23,292 bases of DNA from Ophiothrix spiculata (lineage: Eukaryota; Echinodermata; Ophiuroidea; Amphilepidida; Ophiotrichidae): NCBI GenBank assembly GCA_000969725.1, contig JXSR01S002749.1. One strand, given 5' to 3'. Each line of letters starts with the position of its first letter. Position 1 is the first letter of the stretch. A program made the position numbers and the translations under genes. A model generated the notes under the pieces. That model was not told where the DNA came from and did no database searches. It saw only the letters and a list, made by a program, of their open reading frames with translations. This document shows, one piece after another, positions 15,501-20,353 of the stretch.

Positions 15501-16921
15501 GCAGCGATGGTGCATATGTGGGCTGATCAAGGTTCAGCGCCCCTAGAGGTTGCGGCAGAACCTGAAATGATGCTTGGTGTTGAATGAAGCTTACTTGGGC
15601 CACAGTGGTCAGCGAACACCTGTAAAGTGTGCAGAGGCCGAGTGGTATTACAAATCTGGGAGGCATAGCACACTATAAATCCCCAGTATTTTTTATTAGT
15701 ATTTATTTTCTGATTATAAATCCAAAATTTCACCTCAAAATTCTTTATATTTTTGGAGATATAGCACAAAAGGTAAAATCAATTGGTATACCTATTTTCC
15801 GATTCTTTTGTATTTACATAACGGCCTCATCCCCAGGGTTGCATACTTTCTTTTGCCTATCAGGAGAAAACAAGACACAAGCTAAGGTTGAAATTTTGCA
15901 CAATGCATTTCAGAGGTCAAGGTCAATCAGTAAAAAGTAAATTATACACATCCTAAAATAGGAACCTACACCTTTCAGGCACTGCCGTTTGAAATTTGCA
16001 GGGGCTCAATGTGTAGCTCTCCTGGAGCTTTTTAGGGGAGCGGTAGAAGAGCAATTAGAAAAGCTCTTCTGGAGTAAATGAGGGGAGCGATCTGTATTAT
16101 TAATAAAATTGGCAAATCATAATTGTTTTATATATTTAACATTATGATAAGGGACTTCTTTGCAGCCCTACGGATCCGGTCATCTCTCTTTTCGTTCTGG
16201 ATTTGACGACGAAATCCCGGGACAACATAGTACACCACACCTCACTAACGAACACAGTCCCATCTTTCTCTTCCTTTTTAAATCCTATGTCTTGTAATTT
16301 CCAATTACGAAAAGTAGAAAAAAGCACTTTATATGATTTAGGTATGATTTGTCATATGAAGTAGAAATCTGGGTCCGTGGAACTGCAAACAATCGTGAAT
16401 TATCGACACGAAAACACCAGCTTTATACCAGAAGCAAAATCACAACAAACACGAGTGTCGCCCGGTAAAAAATTCACCGTTCACATTGTGTTCCTTTTTG
16501 TACATGTTTCCAATGTGTATAGCATAACGCTAAATGGACGATCACAACAACTTCCGATCATAAACCGCGCGGTGGTTGAACATTTCATCCCATGTCACTT
16601 GTATAAATAAAATTTCTTTTAAAAATGACAACGCGGTATGTATCATTCAAGGCGCGCGATAAATCGCGCTCTCATAAAGCAATTCAGGCGCGCAAGGGCG
16701 CTCGATCGATCTCGCGCGCCTCAAACGGCAGTGCCTGCCTTTAATTCATGCATAATTATTATTGACACAAACAGGAAGCCCCAGTGTGGGAGATTCAAGG
16801 AGCTGAGTTCACCCAGTCAGACAATCACACAGCTGGTGGAATATCAATCCGCTTCCCAAGAGTCACCAAATTCAGGGACGATAAGGACTGGAAAACGGCC
16901 ACAAACTTGCAGAGGTTAAAG
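322..16921 (+). CDS. LIG3: DNA ligase III, seven internal exons (partial gene)
   Basis: ATP-dependent DNA ligase III seals nicks in nuclear single-strand break and base-excision repair (with XRCC1) and is the ligase of animal mitochondria. Coding exons are 322-546, 1073-1212, 4592-4679, 6724-6801, 7970-8093, 11213-11427 and 16775-16921. All introns are GT-AG and all phases are compatible, giving 1017 nt or 339 codons with no stop. The joined product follows vertebrate LIG3 nearly block for block, from AEACKSVEYAMKKCPNG through KYDGER, LFVFD, EGLEGLVLKDVK, GKRHWLKVKKDY and GAMADTADL to the RFPR...RDDKDWK motif. This covers the catalytic nucleotidyltransferase and OB-fold domains. The N-terminal zinc finger and DNA-binding domain lie off the left edge. 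The C-terminal linker and BRCT exons are not seen downstream. LIG1 and LIG4 are excluded by the LIG3-specific stretches CPNGMYAEIKYDGER and EGAMADTADL. Introns carry many transposon remnants, but the exons look under constraint. Confidence 0.97.
547..1072 (+). other. LIG3 intron without recognisable feature
   Basis: GT-AG intron of 526 bp between the motif I and motif III exons. The only structure seen is a short direct repeat gctgatgtctt twice at about 1026-1046, just before the acceptor. Confidence 0.75.
1073..1212 (+). CDS. LIG3: LIG3 exon with motif III
   Basis: Exon of 140 nt, starting phase 0 after ttatctag and ending two bases into a codon (AA|gtaagg). It encodes ILMVDKSGKILPFGTLGIHK, then FQDATVCLFVFDCLHFNGEN. 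LFVFD is nucleotidyltransferase motif III, lining the ATP site. The final split lysine codon is completed by the next exon. A decayed partial copy of this exon lies downstream at 1333-1427. Confidence 0.96.
1333..1427 (+). pseudogene. Decayed tandem copy of LIG3 motif III exon
   Basis: This intronic stretch aligns with the exon at 1073-1212 at an offset of 236 bp. Shared blocks include gccatttgga (ccttttgga in the exon), ggtatgcacaagaagag against ggtattcacaagaagag, aagatgcc, and ctctttgtgtttg against ctctttgtatttg. One base is missing relative to the exon between ttgga and ggtat, so the frame is broken. The copy has no matching acceptor and its end runs into the inverted-repeat element at 1440. 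It is a non-functional relic of a local partial exon duplication. Confidence 0.82.
1440..1682. mobile_element. Short inverted-repeat element with long flanking direct repeats
   Basis: The ends are inverted: tgatgactcaccccggaaag at the left and a right end that reads tgatgactcaccccgaaagg on the minus strand, continuing to ggggactttg for a terminal inverted repeat of about 35 bp. The 243-bp body is AT-rich and non-coding. Immediately outside both ends is an imperfect direct repeat of about 19 bp: catgtggaatcggtatata at 1421-1439 and catgtaggatcggtataata at 1683-1702. It looks like a MITE. The flanking repeat is long for a target duplication, so the superfamily is not assigned. Confidence 0.7.
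1704..1956. mobile_element. Foldback element, about 250 bp
   Basis: The left arm starts catgtttttatggttctta and the right arm ends aagaaccataacaacatg; the arms stay complementary inward through gtgcatttacgtggacgtt (left) and aacgtccatgtaagtgcac (right) to attcatcacttgttt and aaacaagtgatgaat. The left arm holds an extra segment of about 16 bp absent from the right arm. The centre contains a smaller inverted pair ctcctgg/ccaggag. It is probably a MITE or foldback derivative and has no coding capacity. Confidence 0.65.
2080..2880 (-). mobile_element. LINE 3' fragment, CR1/L2-like (copy A)
   Basis: Read on the minus strand, this contains the C-terminal end of a non-LTR retrotransposon protein: LVELIHLLRNQSMH near 2740-2800, LTRLSFPRSFNTAGDSSF near 2650-2710, then after an insertion FIVCAPRLWNELPIDLKEAT and FKRLLKLLKTHLFPV, with a stop at 2230-2232. 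The (G/S)xRLWNxLP and FKxxLKTHLF blocks are typical of the CR1/L2 group C-terminus. Downstream, on the minus strand, ggccgccatataagaacttgg resembles the 3' UTR of such elements, ending at about 2080. The copy is 5' truncated, has frameshifts, and is interrupted by the element at 2350-2643. Confidence 0.8.
2350..2643. mobile_element. 294-bp inverted-repeat element inserted in LINE copy A
   Basis: Terminal inverted repeats start cagggatgccactt at the left; the right end on the minus strand reads cagggatgtcacttggg. A 6-bp direct repeat aataaa flanks it at 2344-2349 and 2644-2649. Taking it out restores the LINE reading GDSSFIVCAPRLWNELP without a gap, which confirms the boundaries. The CAGGGATG start resembles hAT ends, but a 6-bp duplication is short for hAT (usually 8 bp), so the superfamily is tentative. 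It is non-autonomous. Confidence 0.8.
2913..3516. mobile_element. 604-bp MITE with about 200-bp inverted repeats, TA flanks
   Basis: The ends are cagggtgtcccagaataaac at the left and, on the minus strand, cagggtgtcccagaaaaaac at the right, with ta dinucleotides at 2911-2912 and 3517-3518. The arms remain alignable inward for about 200 bp, including taacggat, cattttatagcc.atgaatt and gtttgtttc.tttcaat. A TA target and a CAGGGTGTCCC end fit the Tc1/mariner superfamily. There is no transposase frame, so it is non-autonomous. It sits between the two minus-strand LINE fragments. Confidence 0.85.
3520..3850 (-). mobile_element. LINE fragment, CR1/L2-like (copy B)
   Basis: The minus strand encodes RRMKIQNKTARLVSSCGKDQ, then PLLNSLPVRQRICYKLLMYV and FKCINSTALSYLVELIHLLR. 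This is the conserved post-reverse-transcriptase region QNxxARLV...LHWLPVRQRIxYKxL of CR1/L2-like LINEs. The segment 3575-3680 is nearly identical to 2735-2845 of copy A, so both derive from the same family. It is cut at the 3' side by the TA-flanked element. Confidence 0.8.
3851..4286 (+). other. Intron without recognisable feature
   Basis: AT-rich sequence with short runs of aat and tta. No coding or repeat structure was recognised. Confidence 0.6.
4287..4418. repeat. 132-bp near-perfect palindrome
   Basis: The left arm runs caattggtagattttaacgg, then gttcgccgtcg and caagttttgaactgtcaagc, ending in ttt. The right arm returns as aaagcttgacaattcaaaac, then ttgtccgacggcgac and ccgttaaaatctaccaattg. 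The arms are about 57 bp with few mismatches and a loop of about 19 nt. It could form a long hairpin in RNA or a cruciform in DNA, and is probably a foldback element. Both arms carry ctga(a/c)gaaagcttgac next to the loop. Confidence 0.85.
4492..4547. repeat. 56-bp hairpin just upstream of a LIG3 exon
   Basis: Arms ggaacatcaatttgaaaatt(t) and aaaattttcaaattgctgttcc pair over about 25 bp with a ttaaaa loop. The hairpin ends 44 bp before the exon at 4592, within the likely branch-point region. Confidence 0.8.
4592..4679 (+). CDS. LIG3: LIG3 exon, linker between motifs III and IV
   Basis: Exon of 88 nt with an acceptor cctcatacag and a strong donor ACA|gtaagtg. Its first base completes the lysine codon left by the previous exon; the remaining 29 codons read SLKERRKILEKNLTPIPNRV and MFSEMQHIT, matching the LIG3 region ERRK...IPNR..FSEM. 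It lies among short hairpin-forming palindromes (4287-4418, 4492-4547, 4797-4860). Confidence 0.95.
4797..4860. repeat. 64-bp hairpin
   Basis: Arms starting atattaatggcttgggttcg and ending aaccaaaaccattaatat, closed by tatcacac/gtgtgata around the loop aaagctga. It lies about 120 bp after the exon ending at 4679. The family is unknown. Confidence 0.8.
4861..5804 (+). other. Intron, little structure
   Basis: AT-rich intronic sequence. It contains a short gaa-type run (agaagaagaagaagaagag, 5068-5086) and a 93-codon plus-strand open frame at 5394-5675 with no family resemblance, which I do not call a gene. The pair ggttggta (about 5722) and ggaccaacc (about 5793) is weakly inverted. Confidence 0.5.
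5805..5833 (+). repeat. (CAAA)n microsatellite
   Basis: About seven tandem copies of a caaa/aaac tetranucleotide. Such tracts can be 3' tails of LINEs or SINEs, but the sequence before it was not recognised. Confidence 0.9.
5902..6303 (+). other. Possible terminal exon or retroelement 3' end
   Basis: After a candidate acceptor tatgtgtgcag (AG at 5900-5901) there is an open stretch reading RSKPMGVLSSSHQSIETVTS then QLLNNPLSEPTAIDLHDKTT and DGKLAIENVEV, with a stop at 6057-6059. A polyadenylation signal aataaa lies at 6284-6289, followed by tgatttgatttgat. The layout fits a last exon of about 52 codons plus 3' UTR. The ttgat-type tail after aataaa also fits a LINE 3' end. The protein is not recognised, and it interrupts a LIG3 intron, so a transposon origin is more likely. 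Confidence 0.3.
6583..6650 (+). pseudogene. Decayed tandem copy of LIG3 motif IV exon
   Basis: The acceptor tcttatttctag and the following gaacctgggga, ccttca, ctgattatagag and gaacttgaagg match the acceptor and body of the exon at 6724-6801, offset by 141 bp. In the same frame it reads EPGEPSYLIIELMKPELEGA, then F and a stop at 6646-6648; motif IV EGLEGLVLKD is lost and the donor has gone. Inclusion would end the ligase reading frame, so it is a relic exon or at most a poison exon. Confidence 0.85.
6724..6801 (+). CDS. LIG3: LIG3 exon with motif IV
   Basis: Exon of 26 codons, phase 0 at both ends, from an acceptor tcttatttag to donor AAG|gtaagg. It encodes EPGDLSDMIIEVIKEGLEGL followed by VLKDVK. 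EGLEGLVLKD is ligase motif IV, whose glutamate takes part in metal and AMP handling. A decayed copy of this exon, with its own acceptor, sits 141 bp upstream at 6583. Confidence 0.95.
6802..7609 (+). other. LIG3 intron without recognisable feature
   Basis: Intronic sequence, locally more GC-rich around 6820-6960 and 7420-7540 (for example cccgatgcccgtaacagc). No coding similarity or clear repeat was seen. Confidence 0.55.
7610..7797. repeat. Foldback repeat, about 190 bp
   Basis: Two arms of about 80 to 90 bp are complementary with mismatches: gtatagtaaaacaaatacac.atggt, attgaaaattcctgatccc, ttggatgc and actacttt on the left; aagtaatcac, gcatccaa, gggatcagtaattttcactt and accatgttgtatttg on the right. 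The centre is near 7705 (ctccgctttgtatc). It is non-coding and probably a MITE remnant. Confidence 0.7.
7970..8093 (+). CDS. LIG3: LIG3 exon with motif V
   Basis: Exon of 124 nt after a pyrimidine-rich acceptor tttctatttag, ending one base into a glycine codon (AAA G|gtgaga). It encodes GVYAPGKRHWLKVKKDYL then HEGAMADTADLIVLGAYYGT. The two lysines of WLKVKKDY form motif V, contacting the triphosphate; GAMADTADL starts the OB-fold domain and is diagnostic for LIG3. Confidence 0.97.
8210..8305 (+). mobile_element. tRNA-derived SINE, V-SINE-like core
   Basis: A tRNA-like head with an A box in agtggataaagcgctc (8221-8236) and a B box in gagttcaagccc (8251-8262) is followed by gtgtccttgggcaaggcact. 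The last block is the conserved central segment seen in vertebrate and invertebrate V-type SINEs. The 3' boundary is unclear; related sequence may continue to about 8450. Transcription would be by RNA polymerase III. Confidence 0.7.
10014..10152 (+). other. PHD-like zinc finger in the RTE-type LINE
   Basis: CGIC, then CEKCRKWIHGRC, then DFVCGRC gives a C-x2-C...C-x2-C-x4-H-x2-C-x15-C-x2-C pattern, a treble-clef or PHD-like arrangement placed between the reverse transcriptase and the C-terminal domain. The finger is split by an in-frame stop after CGIC and a frameshift before CEKC in this copy. I believe the same finger recurs in many invertebrate relatives of this LINE group; its role is unknown but nucleic-acid or chromatin binding is plausible. 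Confidence 0.7.
10781..10817 (+). other. 3'-terminal stem-loop of the RTE-type LINE
   Basis: Immediately after the stop codon, aatccgg pairs with ccggatt, enclosing a second stem ccccgtgacgggg. The nested hairpin is the last structured part before the AT-rich flank and fits a 3' UTR recognition structure for the LINE's own reverse transcriptase. RTE elements typically have very short 3' UTRs. Confidence 0.65.
10826..11212 (+). other. LIG3 intron without recognisable feature
   Basis: AT-rich intron between the LINE and the next LIG3 exon; it ends with a 13-A run and a strong pyrimidine tract before the acceptor at 11211-11212. Confidence 0.6.
11213..11427 (+). CDS. LIG3: LIG3 exon, OB-fold domain
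   Basis: Exon of 215 nt; its first two bases complete the glycine codon. It encodes GGIMSTYLMGVHNPKSDGF, then LTVTKCSGIDDKTLEKLNAE and a stretch ending PDFVVKDPK. The acceptor follows a long A run and tttctttcttcattttcag. The donor is AAG|gtagat, weaker than the other LIG3 donors here. A 115-bp offset duplication of the exon end plus intron start follows at 11507-11609 and carries a second donor-like site, AAG|gtaggt. Confidence 0.96.
11507..11609 (+). pseudogene. Partial tandem copy of LIG3 exon end and donor
   Basis: The stretch starting ttagcatttccagatttttt repeats the end of the exon at 11213-11427 and the first 70 bp of its intron at an offset of 115 bp. Shared blocks are ttccagatttt, ggttaaag, caaaggtag, atttccttttttgtg, gactca and gcataggtaaat.tgctct. 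It carries a donor-like AAG|gtaggt at 11543. Use of that donor would add an in-frame stop at 11500-11502, so it cannot extend the protein. Confidence 0.85.
11610..12049 (+). other. Intron, no clear feature apart from one repeated motif
   Basis: AT-rich. It includes one copy of a 35-bp sequence shared with 14516-14550 (see 11886-11920). The end gctgtgttcacaca (12038-12051) may be part of the inverted-repeat element that follows. Confidence 0.5.
11886..11920 (+). repeat. 35-bp repeat with palindrome, copy 1
   Basis: aggcgagacaactggttcgc, then gaaccatcttgttta. It contains the perfect palindrome tggttcgcgaacca. The matching copy is at 14516-14550, same orientation, with one substitution and one extra base. 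Confidence 0.75.
12050..12253. repeat. Inverted repeat, about 200 bp
   Basis: The left arm atactgtagagttccagtat (12050-12069) with atgtttt pairs with aaaacatgccatatactggc and actctacagtat on the right (12222-12253). The self-complementary tgtgttcacaca lies just outside both arms (about 12040 and 12275). The body is non-coding. Probably a MITE; boundaries are approximate. Confidence 0.6.
12254..13852 (+). other. Long intronic stretch without recognisable feature
   Basis: About 1.6 kb of AT-rich sequence with no open frame longer than about 60 codons. I see no coding similarity, tRNA or clear terminal repeat. Confidence 0.5.
14056..14350 (+). repeat. Imperfect 165-bp tandem duplication rich in AGGTCA
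   Basis: Two directly abutting units begin aaggtccttcaaggtcaaaa at 14056 and 14221 and share ggtcatctggggtcaaattt and ccaaaattgttcaaaaagtt, then gac.tgaggtcatcca. Each holds several aggtca or ggtca half-sites, including aggtca-aa-aggtca (a direct repeat with 2-bp spacing), a form bound by nuclear receptors. Binding is only a possibility; such motifs arise by chance in repeats. Confidence 0.8.
14516..14550 (+). repeat. 35-bp repeat with palindrome, copy 2
   Basis: aggcgagactactggttcgc, then gaaccatgcttgttt. It is near-identical to 11886-11920, 2.63 kb away, and lies inside the TTAA element. Confidence 0.75.
15333..15690 (+). mobile_element. tRNA-derived SINE
   Basis: The tRNA-like head has an A box ttagctcaatcgg (15341-15353), a folded anticodon arm ctcgc-ttgcggt-gcgag, a B box gagttcgaacc (15385-15395) and ends ggtgcca. 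The downstream segment includes cccttggacaaggaactaac, a diverged version of the core also present in the SINE at 8210, and then an unrelated body up to about 15690. This is a SINE rather than a tRNA gene: there is no paired acceptor stem and the T stem is mismatched. Confidence 0.75.
15976..16737. mobile_element. 762-bp inverted-repeat element with 5-bp target duplication
   Basis: The ends caggcactgccgtttga (15976-15992) and tcaaacggcagtgcctg (16721-16737) are perfect 17-bp inverted repeats, with ccttt directly outside on both sides (15971-15975 and 16738-16742). The right third is unusually rich in gcgcgc and cgatcg. It has no transposase-like frame. The superfamily is unassigned. Confidence 0.85.
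16775..16921 (+). CDS. LIG3: LIG3 exon with motif VI
   Basis: Exon of 49 codons, phase 0, between acceptor gacacaaacag and donor AAG|gtaaga. It encodes EAPVWEIQGAEFTQSDNHTA, then GGISIRFPRVTKFRDDKDWK and TATNLQRLK. RFPR...RDDKDW is ligase motif VI, needed for the enzyme-AMP step. This is the last LIG3 exon I can find. The intron upstream is packed with nested transposon remnants ending about 30 bp before the acceptor. Confidence 0.96.
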
Positions 16922-17548
16922 GTAAGATGAGATCCCAGGGGGGGGGGCAGTCAAGTGTAATGTTGTGAGAAGGCTTGACCACAGTTTTTCAAAACACCAC
17001 CTAAAGGGTGATTTTTTTCTGAAGCTAAAATGTACTCTTTTCCCAAATTCACACTGTAAATGGGGGTTTTACCGATACCGTTTTCACACTAGAAATTGAA
17101 AAAGTACCCTTTTCCCCTTGAAAATTGCAGTTTTTATACCCTAAACAGTTTCACCTGATTTACCCTTCAGTCCTCAAACATAACCCTAATTCACATTTTT
17201 CTTGGTCATGCTTGCTTACAACATGATACTTGACTGGCAAATCACCACCCACCTCGAATTAAGTCTATGTCTATTGAATTTAGCGTTGCTCTGTAATGTA
17301 GTTGCGTAGAGAACTATTCTTGTAATTGTACAGTTTTAGGATCACTGAGCTTTGACTACCTATTCAATGCACAAAAACACTAATATAGCAAATAATAACC
17401 TGATAATATTGATATTATTGATTTTGTATATGTGAAAAGGGCTGGTGGCCTATATTTACATTATAAATAAATATCTCAAATTAGAGAGGCTAAACTGGAA
17501 ACTGGAAATAATAACCTTTGCAAATATAGTGTGTGGCAGATATTGGAC
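16922..17548 (+). other. Sequence after the last LIG3 exon, no recognisable feature
   Basis: It begins with the donor and a run of nine g (16938-16946). No further LIG3 exon, BRCT-like coding or polyadenylation context was recognised. Confidence 0.55.
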
Positions 17549-17768
17549 TAATGGCTTATTCAGAGTCTGTCGATATGCATCGCTTGACATCGATCGATAC
17601 GTAGTCACCTGGTATAATTGTGTGTGGGAGCAACCACACAGAAGTGTTGTAAAAAAACCTATGCATCCGATCGACATCGAGAGATACCCATCGACAGACT
17701 CTGAATAAAAGGTATCTCTCGATCGACATCGAGAGATACCCATCGACAGACTCTGAATAAAACCATTA
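17549..17768. repeat. Inverted-repeat element with an internal direct repeat
   Basis: The left end taatggcttattcagagtct followed by gtcgat is inverted at the right end as atcgacagactctgaataaa followed by accatta. The unit cgatcgacatcgagagatac, ccatcgacagactc, tgaataaaa occurs twice in tandem (17668-17710 and 17721-17763), so the right end is duplicated. It is a non-coding, MITE-like element rearranged at one end. Confidence 0.75.
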
Positions 17769-18294
17769 ATGAGTTTTTTGGAAAAACACAATTTTTTCCC
17801 AAGACAATAGATCTGGTGTCTCTTTGGCAAGACTGTTTTGCATTATTTCATGTTAAAGTTGTGCTGATGAGACTAGAAAAGGTACTGACAGTTAAAATCA
17901 GTTTTTCACTTTATTATGTAAAAACTAAATTAACTTTTTTTACTCTGGCAGCAAAATATGATGTAGACGGGAAGAAAATGATAATGATTTTAATTGGCCA
18001 ACCCTATCACAGTGAATCGACAAATCATAAACGTACAATGAGGTTCCGCTTATTTTGAGTTTATATTGTTTTCTCAGCTTTCAAATGACATACTGTAAAA
18101 GAAGCTTTTTATTTTCGCAAGTAGACATCAAATTGCGAAAATAAAAACTAGCGAAAAGTATCTTTTGTACTAAATTTCTATTGTATTGACATCAGAACCG
18201 CTAAATTACATTCTCGCCAGTTAGTCTAATTATGAGAAATCGCGAAAATATTTTCCCGCGAAAATATTGGCTAGTGGCTAGGCATAGCTTGACA
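17769..18294 (+). other. AT-rich stretch with one hairpin
   Basis: The only clear structure is tttttattttcgca (18106-18119) inverted as tgcgaaaataaaaa (18134-18147), followed by further cgcgaaaata motifs near 18240-18270. This resembles a decayed foldback element. No gene was seen. Confidence 0.55.
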
Positions 18295-18686
18295 TTGGAT
18301 TGGGATAGCGGGGGTCAGGGGTTCGAATCCTAGGGGGAACCGGGGGGAACCAGAAATTTTTTCATGACGTATACGGACTTATACTGTATTTAAGCTTGCG
18401 AGAGTAAGGGTTATTGAGCACCATCAACGTGTAGTACACATGCATCACTAACCCTTACCCTCCTACATACTACAAAGTACTACAGTAAGAAATCAAGAAC
18501 TCGCTTAAGTCTGAATACGTCACAGATGGCGGATATAAATGGTCAGGAAATTGCTGCCCGGGCAGGCCACACTCGGTTGGATCAGGATAATGGGGGTCAG
18601 GGGTTCGAATCCCAGGGGGAACCAGACATTTTTTCATGACGTATTCGGACTTAGACTGTATTTAAGCATGCGAGAGTAAGGGTTAT
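18295..18686. repeat. Direct repeats flanking an inverted segment
   Basis: Two direct units, 18295-18414 and 18577-18686, share ggggtcaggggttcgaatcc, agggggaacc, ttttttcatgacgtat, cggactta and gcgagagtaagggttat. Between them the sequence partly folds back: taacccttaccct, ctcgcttaagtc and aatacgtca are reverse complements of the end of unit 1. The ggggttcgaatcc block resembles a tRNA B box, but no A box or cloverleaf was found. Probably a composite of two related non-autonomous elements. Confidence 0.65.
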
Positions 18687-18989
18687 AGGACCTTGTAGCA
18701 TTTTTGAACTGCAAAAACTTTCAAAATAAAGTATTCAACTACTAATATTACAAACAGCACAAAATATGACAATATTGGTCAAGGAAAATAGCGGTGATAC
18801 AAAATTTCACAAAGCCAGGTCTAATTTTAAACCTGATCTGACTCTTAAATCTCTTTTGAATATACGGACCTCAGGATTTAAGATTCTATGAAAATACAAA
18901 CACTTAGCTTTTGCACTCAATGACCTAAAAAAGGTTGAAATTTCCTTTTATTCTCTTCATAGTTTTCAAGACATTTTTACTTCATTTCT
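18687..18989 (+). other. No recognisable feature
   Basis: AT-rich sequence before the LINE remnant. Its 5' boundary with the LINE is uncertain. Confidence 0.5.
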
Positions 18990-19885
18990 TCAGAATACAA
19001 AGATTGACAAGAAGTGTTTTGATATGATTGGTCACATTTCATTTGAGAAACATTACCTGCATCCGTTGTTTTATGGATTTTAATACATGTAATGATATTG
19101 AAAGATCGCTTGTTCTCTCAAGGCTGGACTATGGAAATACACTTTTACTTGGTGTAAACACATCTCATATGAATAGATCATATCTGTAATTGACATACTC
19201 CCGCTATTGATGGGGTAAATCCACAGAATTGGACGGGGAACGGAACTCAGAGCGAGATCAAGTAGTGTATTTATCATACTTGGCCTCGTTCTGAGTTCCG
19301 ATTCCCCGCCCGATTATGTGGATTTATCCCATCACCGGCGGGAGTATGTCAATTATAGATATGGTCTATAGATGGCAAAGACTTCAAAACTGGGCTGCCA
19401 AAATTATTTTCTGTGCTTCCAAACACGATCATGCAACGCCGTATCTCAATAGACTTCATTGGCTTCCTGTGAGAGAACGAATATATTTCAAAACTTTTGT
19501 GTTACGTGTTTAAATGGCTGAATGGATATGCAGCTTTCAATTAAACACACCATCTATTGCTAGAACAGGACTTTGCTCTGCAAATGACCAAACACGTCTA
19601 TCTGTACCCGGTTACACAGGAAACGAACTCTAATCTGCCGCAAATAAAAGTTTTTCTCTAGCTACTCCATGGCTTTGGATTAATGTACCTATATCTATCC
19701 GAACTACAACCTCAACTTCAGCTTTTAAGAAGGGTTTCAAAACACATTTATTTCCAAAGTAGTTCACTTTCTTTTTGTTCTGTACATATCATATTTATTG
19801 TTTCTTTGTATATTTCTGATGTTTATGCAGAGCGCCATGATCTCCAGAAAATGGCGCTATAAATATGCCATGTGTATATGTATAT
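18990..19885 (+). mobile_element. LINE 3' fragment, CR1/L2-like
   Basis: Plus-strand translation in pieces gives LRNITCIRCFMDFNTC, ERSLVLSRLDYGNTLLLGVN then TSHMNR, an insertion, and WQRLQNWAAKIIFCASKHDH, LNRLHWLPVRERIYFKTFVL, PWLWINVPISIRTTTSTSAF and KKGFKTHLFPK with stop 19760-19762. These are the SRLDYGN...LQNWAAKxI...LHWLPVxERI...FKTHLF blocks of CR1/L2-group LINE proteins. The 3' UTR ends ggcgctataaatatgccatg. The copy is 5' truncated, has a 1-base deletion after FVLRV and other stops, and is interrupted at 19179-19366. Confidence 0.85.
19179..19366. mobile_element. Palindromic element inserted in the LINE
   Basis: The sequence taattgacatactcccgc (19187-19204) returns as gcgggagtatgtcaatta near 19337-19354, and most of the interior (gtaaatccaca, cggggaa, ggaactcag, cgag) is also mirrored, giving arms of about 75 to 85 bp. 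It splits the LINE between HMNR and WQRLQNW. The flanks aatagat (19172-19178) and tatagat (19367-19373) are a probable 7-bp target duplication with one difference. Confidence 0.8.
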
Positions 19886-19898
19886 ATGGTCACATTAT

Positions 19899-20353
19899 AA
19901 TATGTGACCCGTCATATCGAAAGGTACCTTAACACCGGCATAGTAAATCACGAGATACAGGCCATTGAAGCTGAGCATAGTCAAAAATCACGTCCAAGGT
20001 CGAATTTCTAATTTCATCAGAAACATTACCTTTGAAGTGTATTCTATCATATTAATCAGGTTCCAACATCCGAAACATAAGACAAATGTTTTAAAAACCA
20101 AGATAAAAATCCATTCTCCATTCAAATTTTACCAGTACAGAAACTTAAAACTCGATTTTCTCAGAACTATAGTTTTCTGAATCAGCCGGACGCCTTTTAC
20201 CAATTTGGATGTAACTTTGCAATCGTACATCCATTAACCAAAAGCAAGGTGTCATTTTAAAGCTTAAAATATATAATCTTTCAGATGAGACCAAAATATC
20301 AATTTTCATTTTGGAACCCTTAAGGTACCTTTCGATAAGATGGGTCATATGAT
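19899..20353. mobile_element. MITE with about 30-bp inverted ends
   Basis: The left end atatgtgacccgtcatatcg, then aaaggtacctta. The right end, read on the minus strand, gives atatgacccatcttatcgaa then aggtaccttaa. The 450-bp interior has no supported coding sequence. It directly follows the LINE 3' end. The target duplication is unclear. Confidence 0.7.

Larger units (their letters stand above)
15243..16740. mobile_element. Second TTAA-flanked element, carrying two later insertions
   Basis: The left end aggtgtagttcc follows ttaa (15239-15242). The matching right end ggaacctacacct ends at 15973. The element at 15976-16737 then interrupts the junction with a ccttt duplication, after which ttaa (16741-16744) appears. 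Allowing for that insertion, the element is aggtgtag...ctacacct between two ttaa sites, as in piggyBac-like elements. A SINE (15333-15690) also sits inside. Without its insertions it would be roughly 370 bp. The right ttaa is 30 bp before the LIG3 exon at 16775. Confidence 0.7.

Noticed and set aside
17445-17830. Open frames on both strands over the palindromic element
   Set aside because: They arise from the inverted repeat, which lacks stops in either direction; there is no coding evidence.
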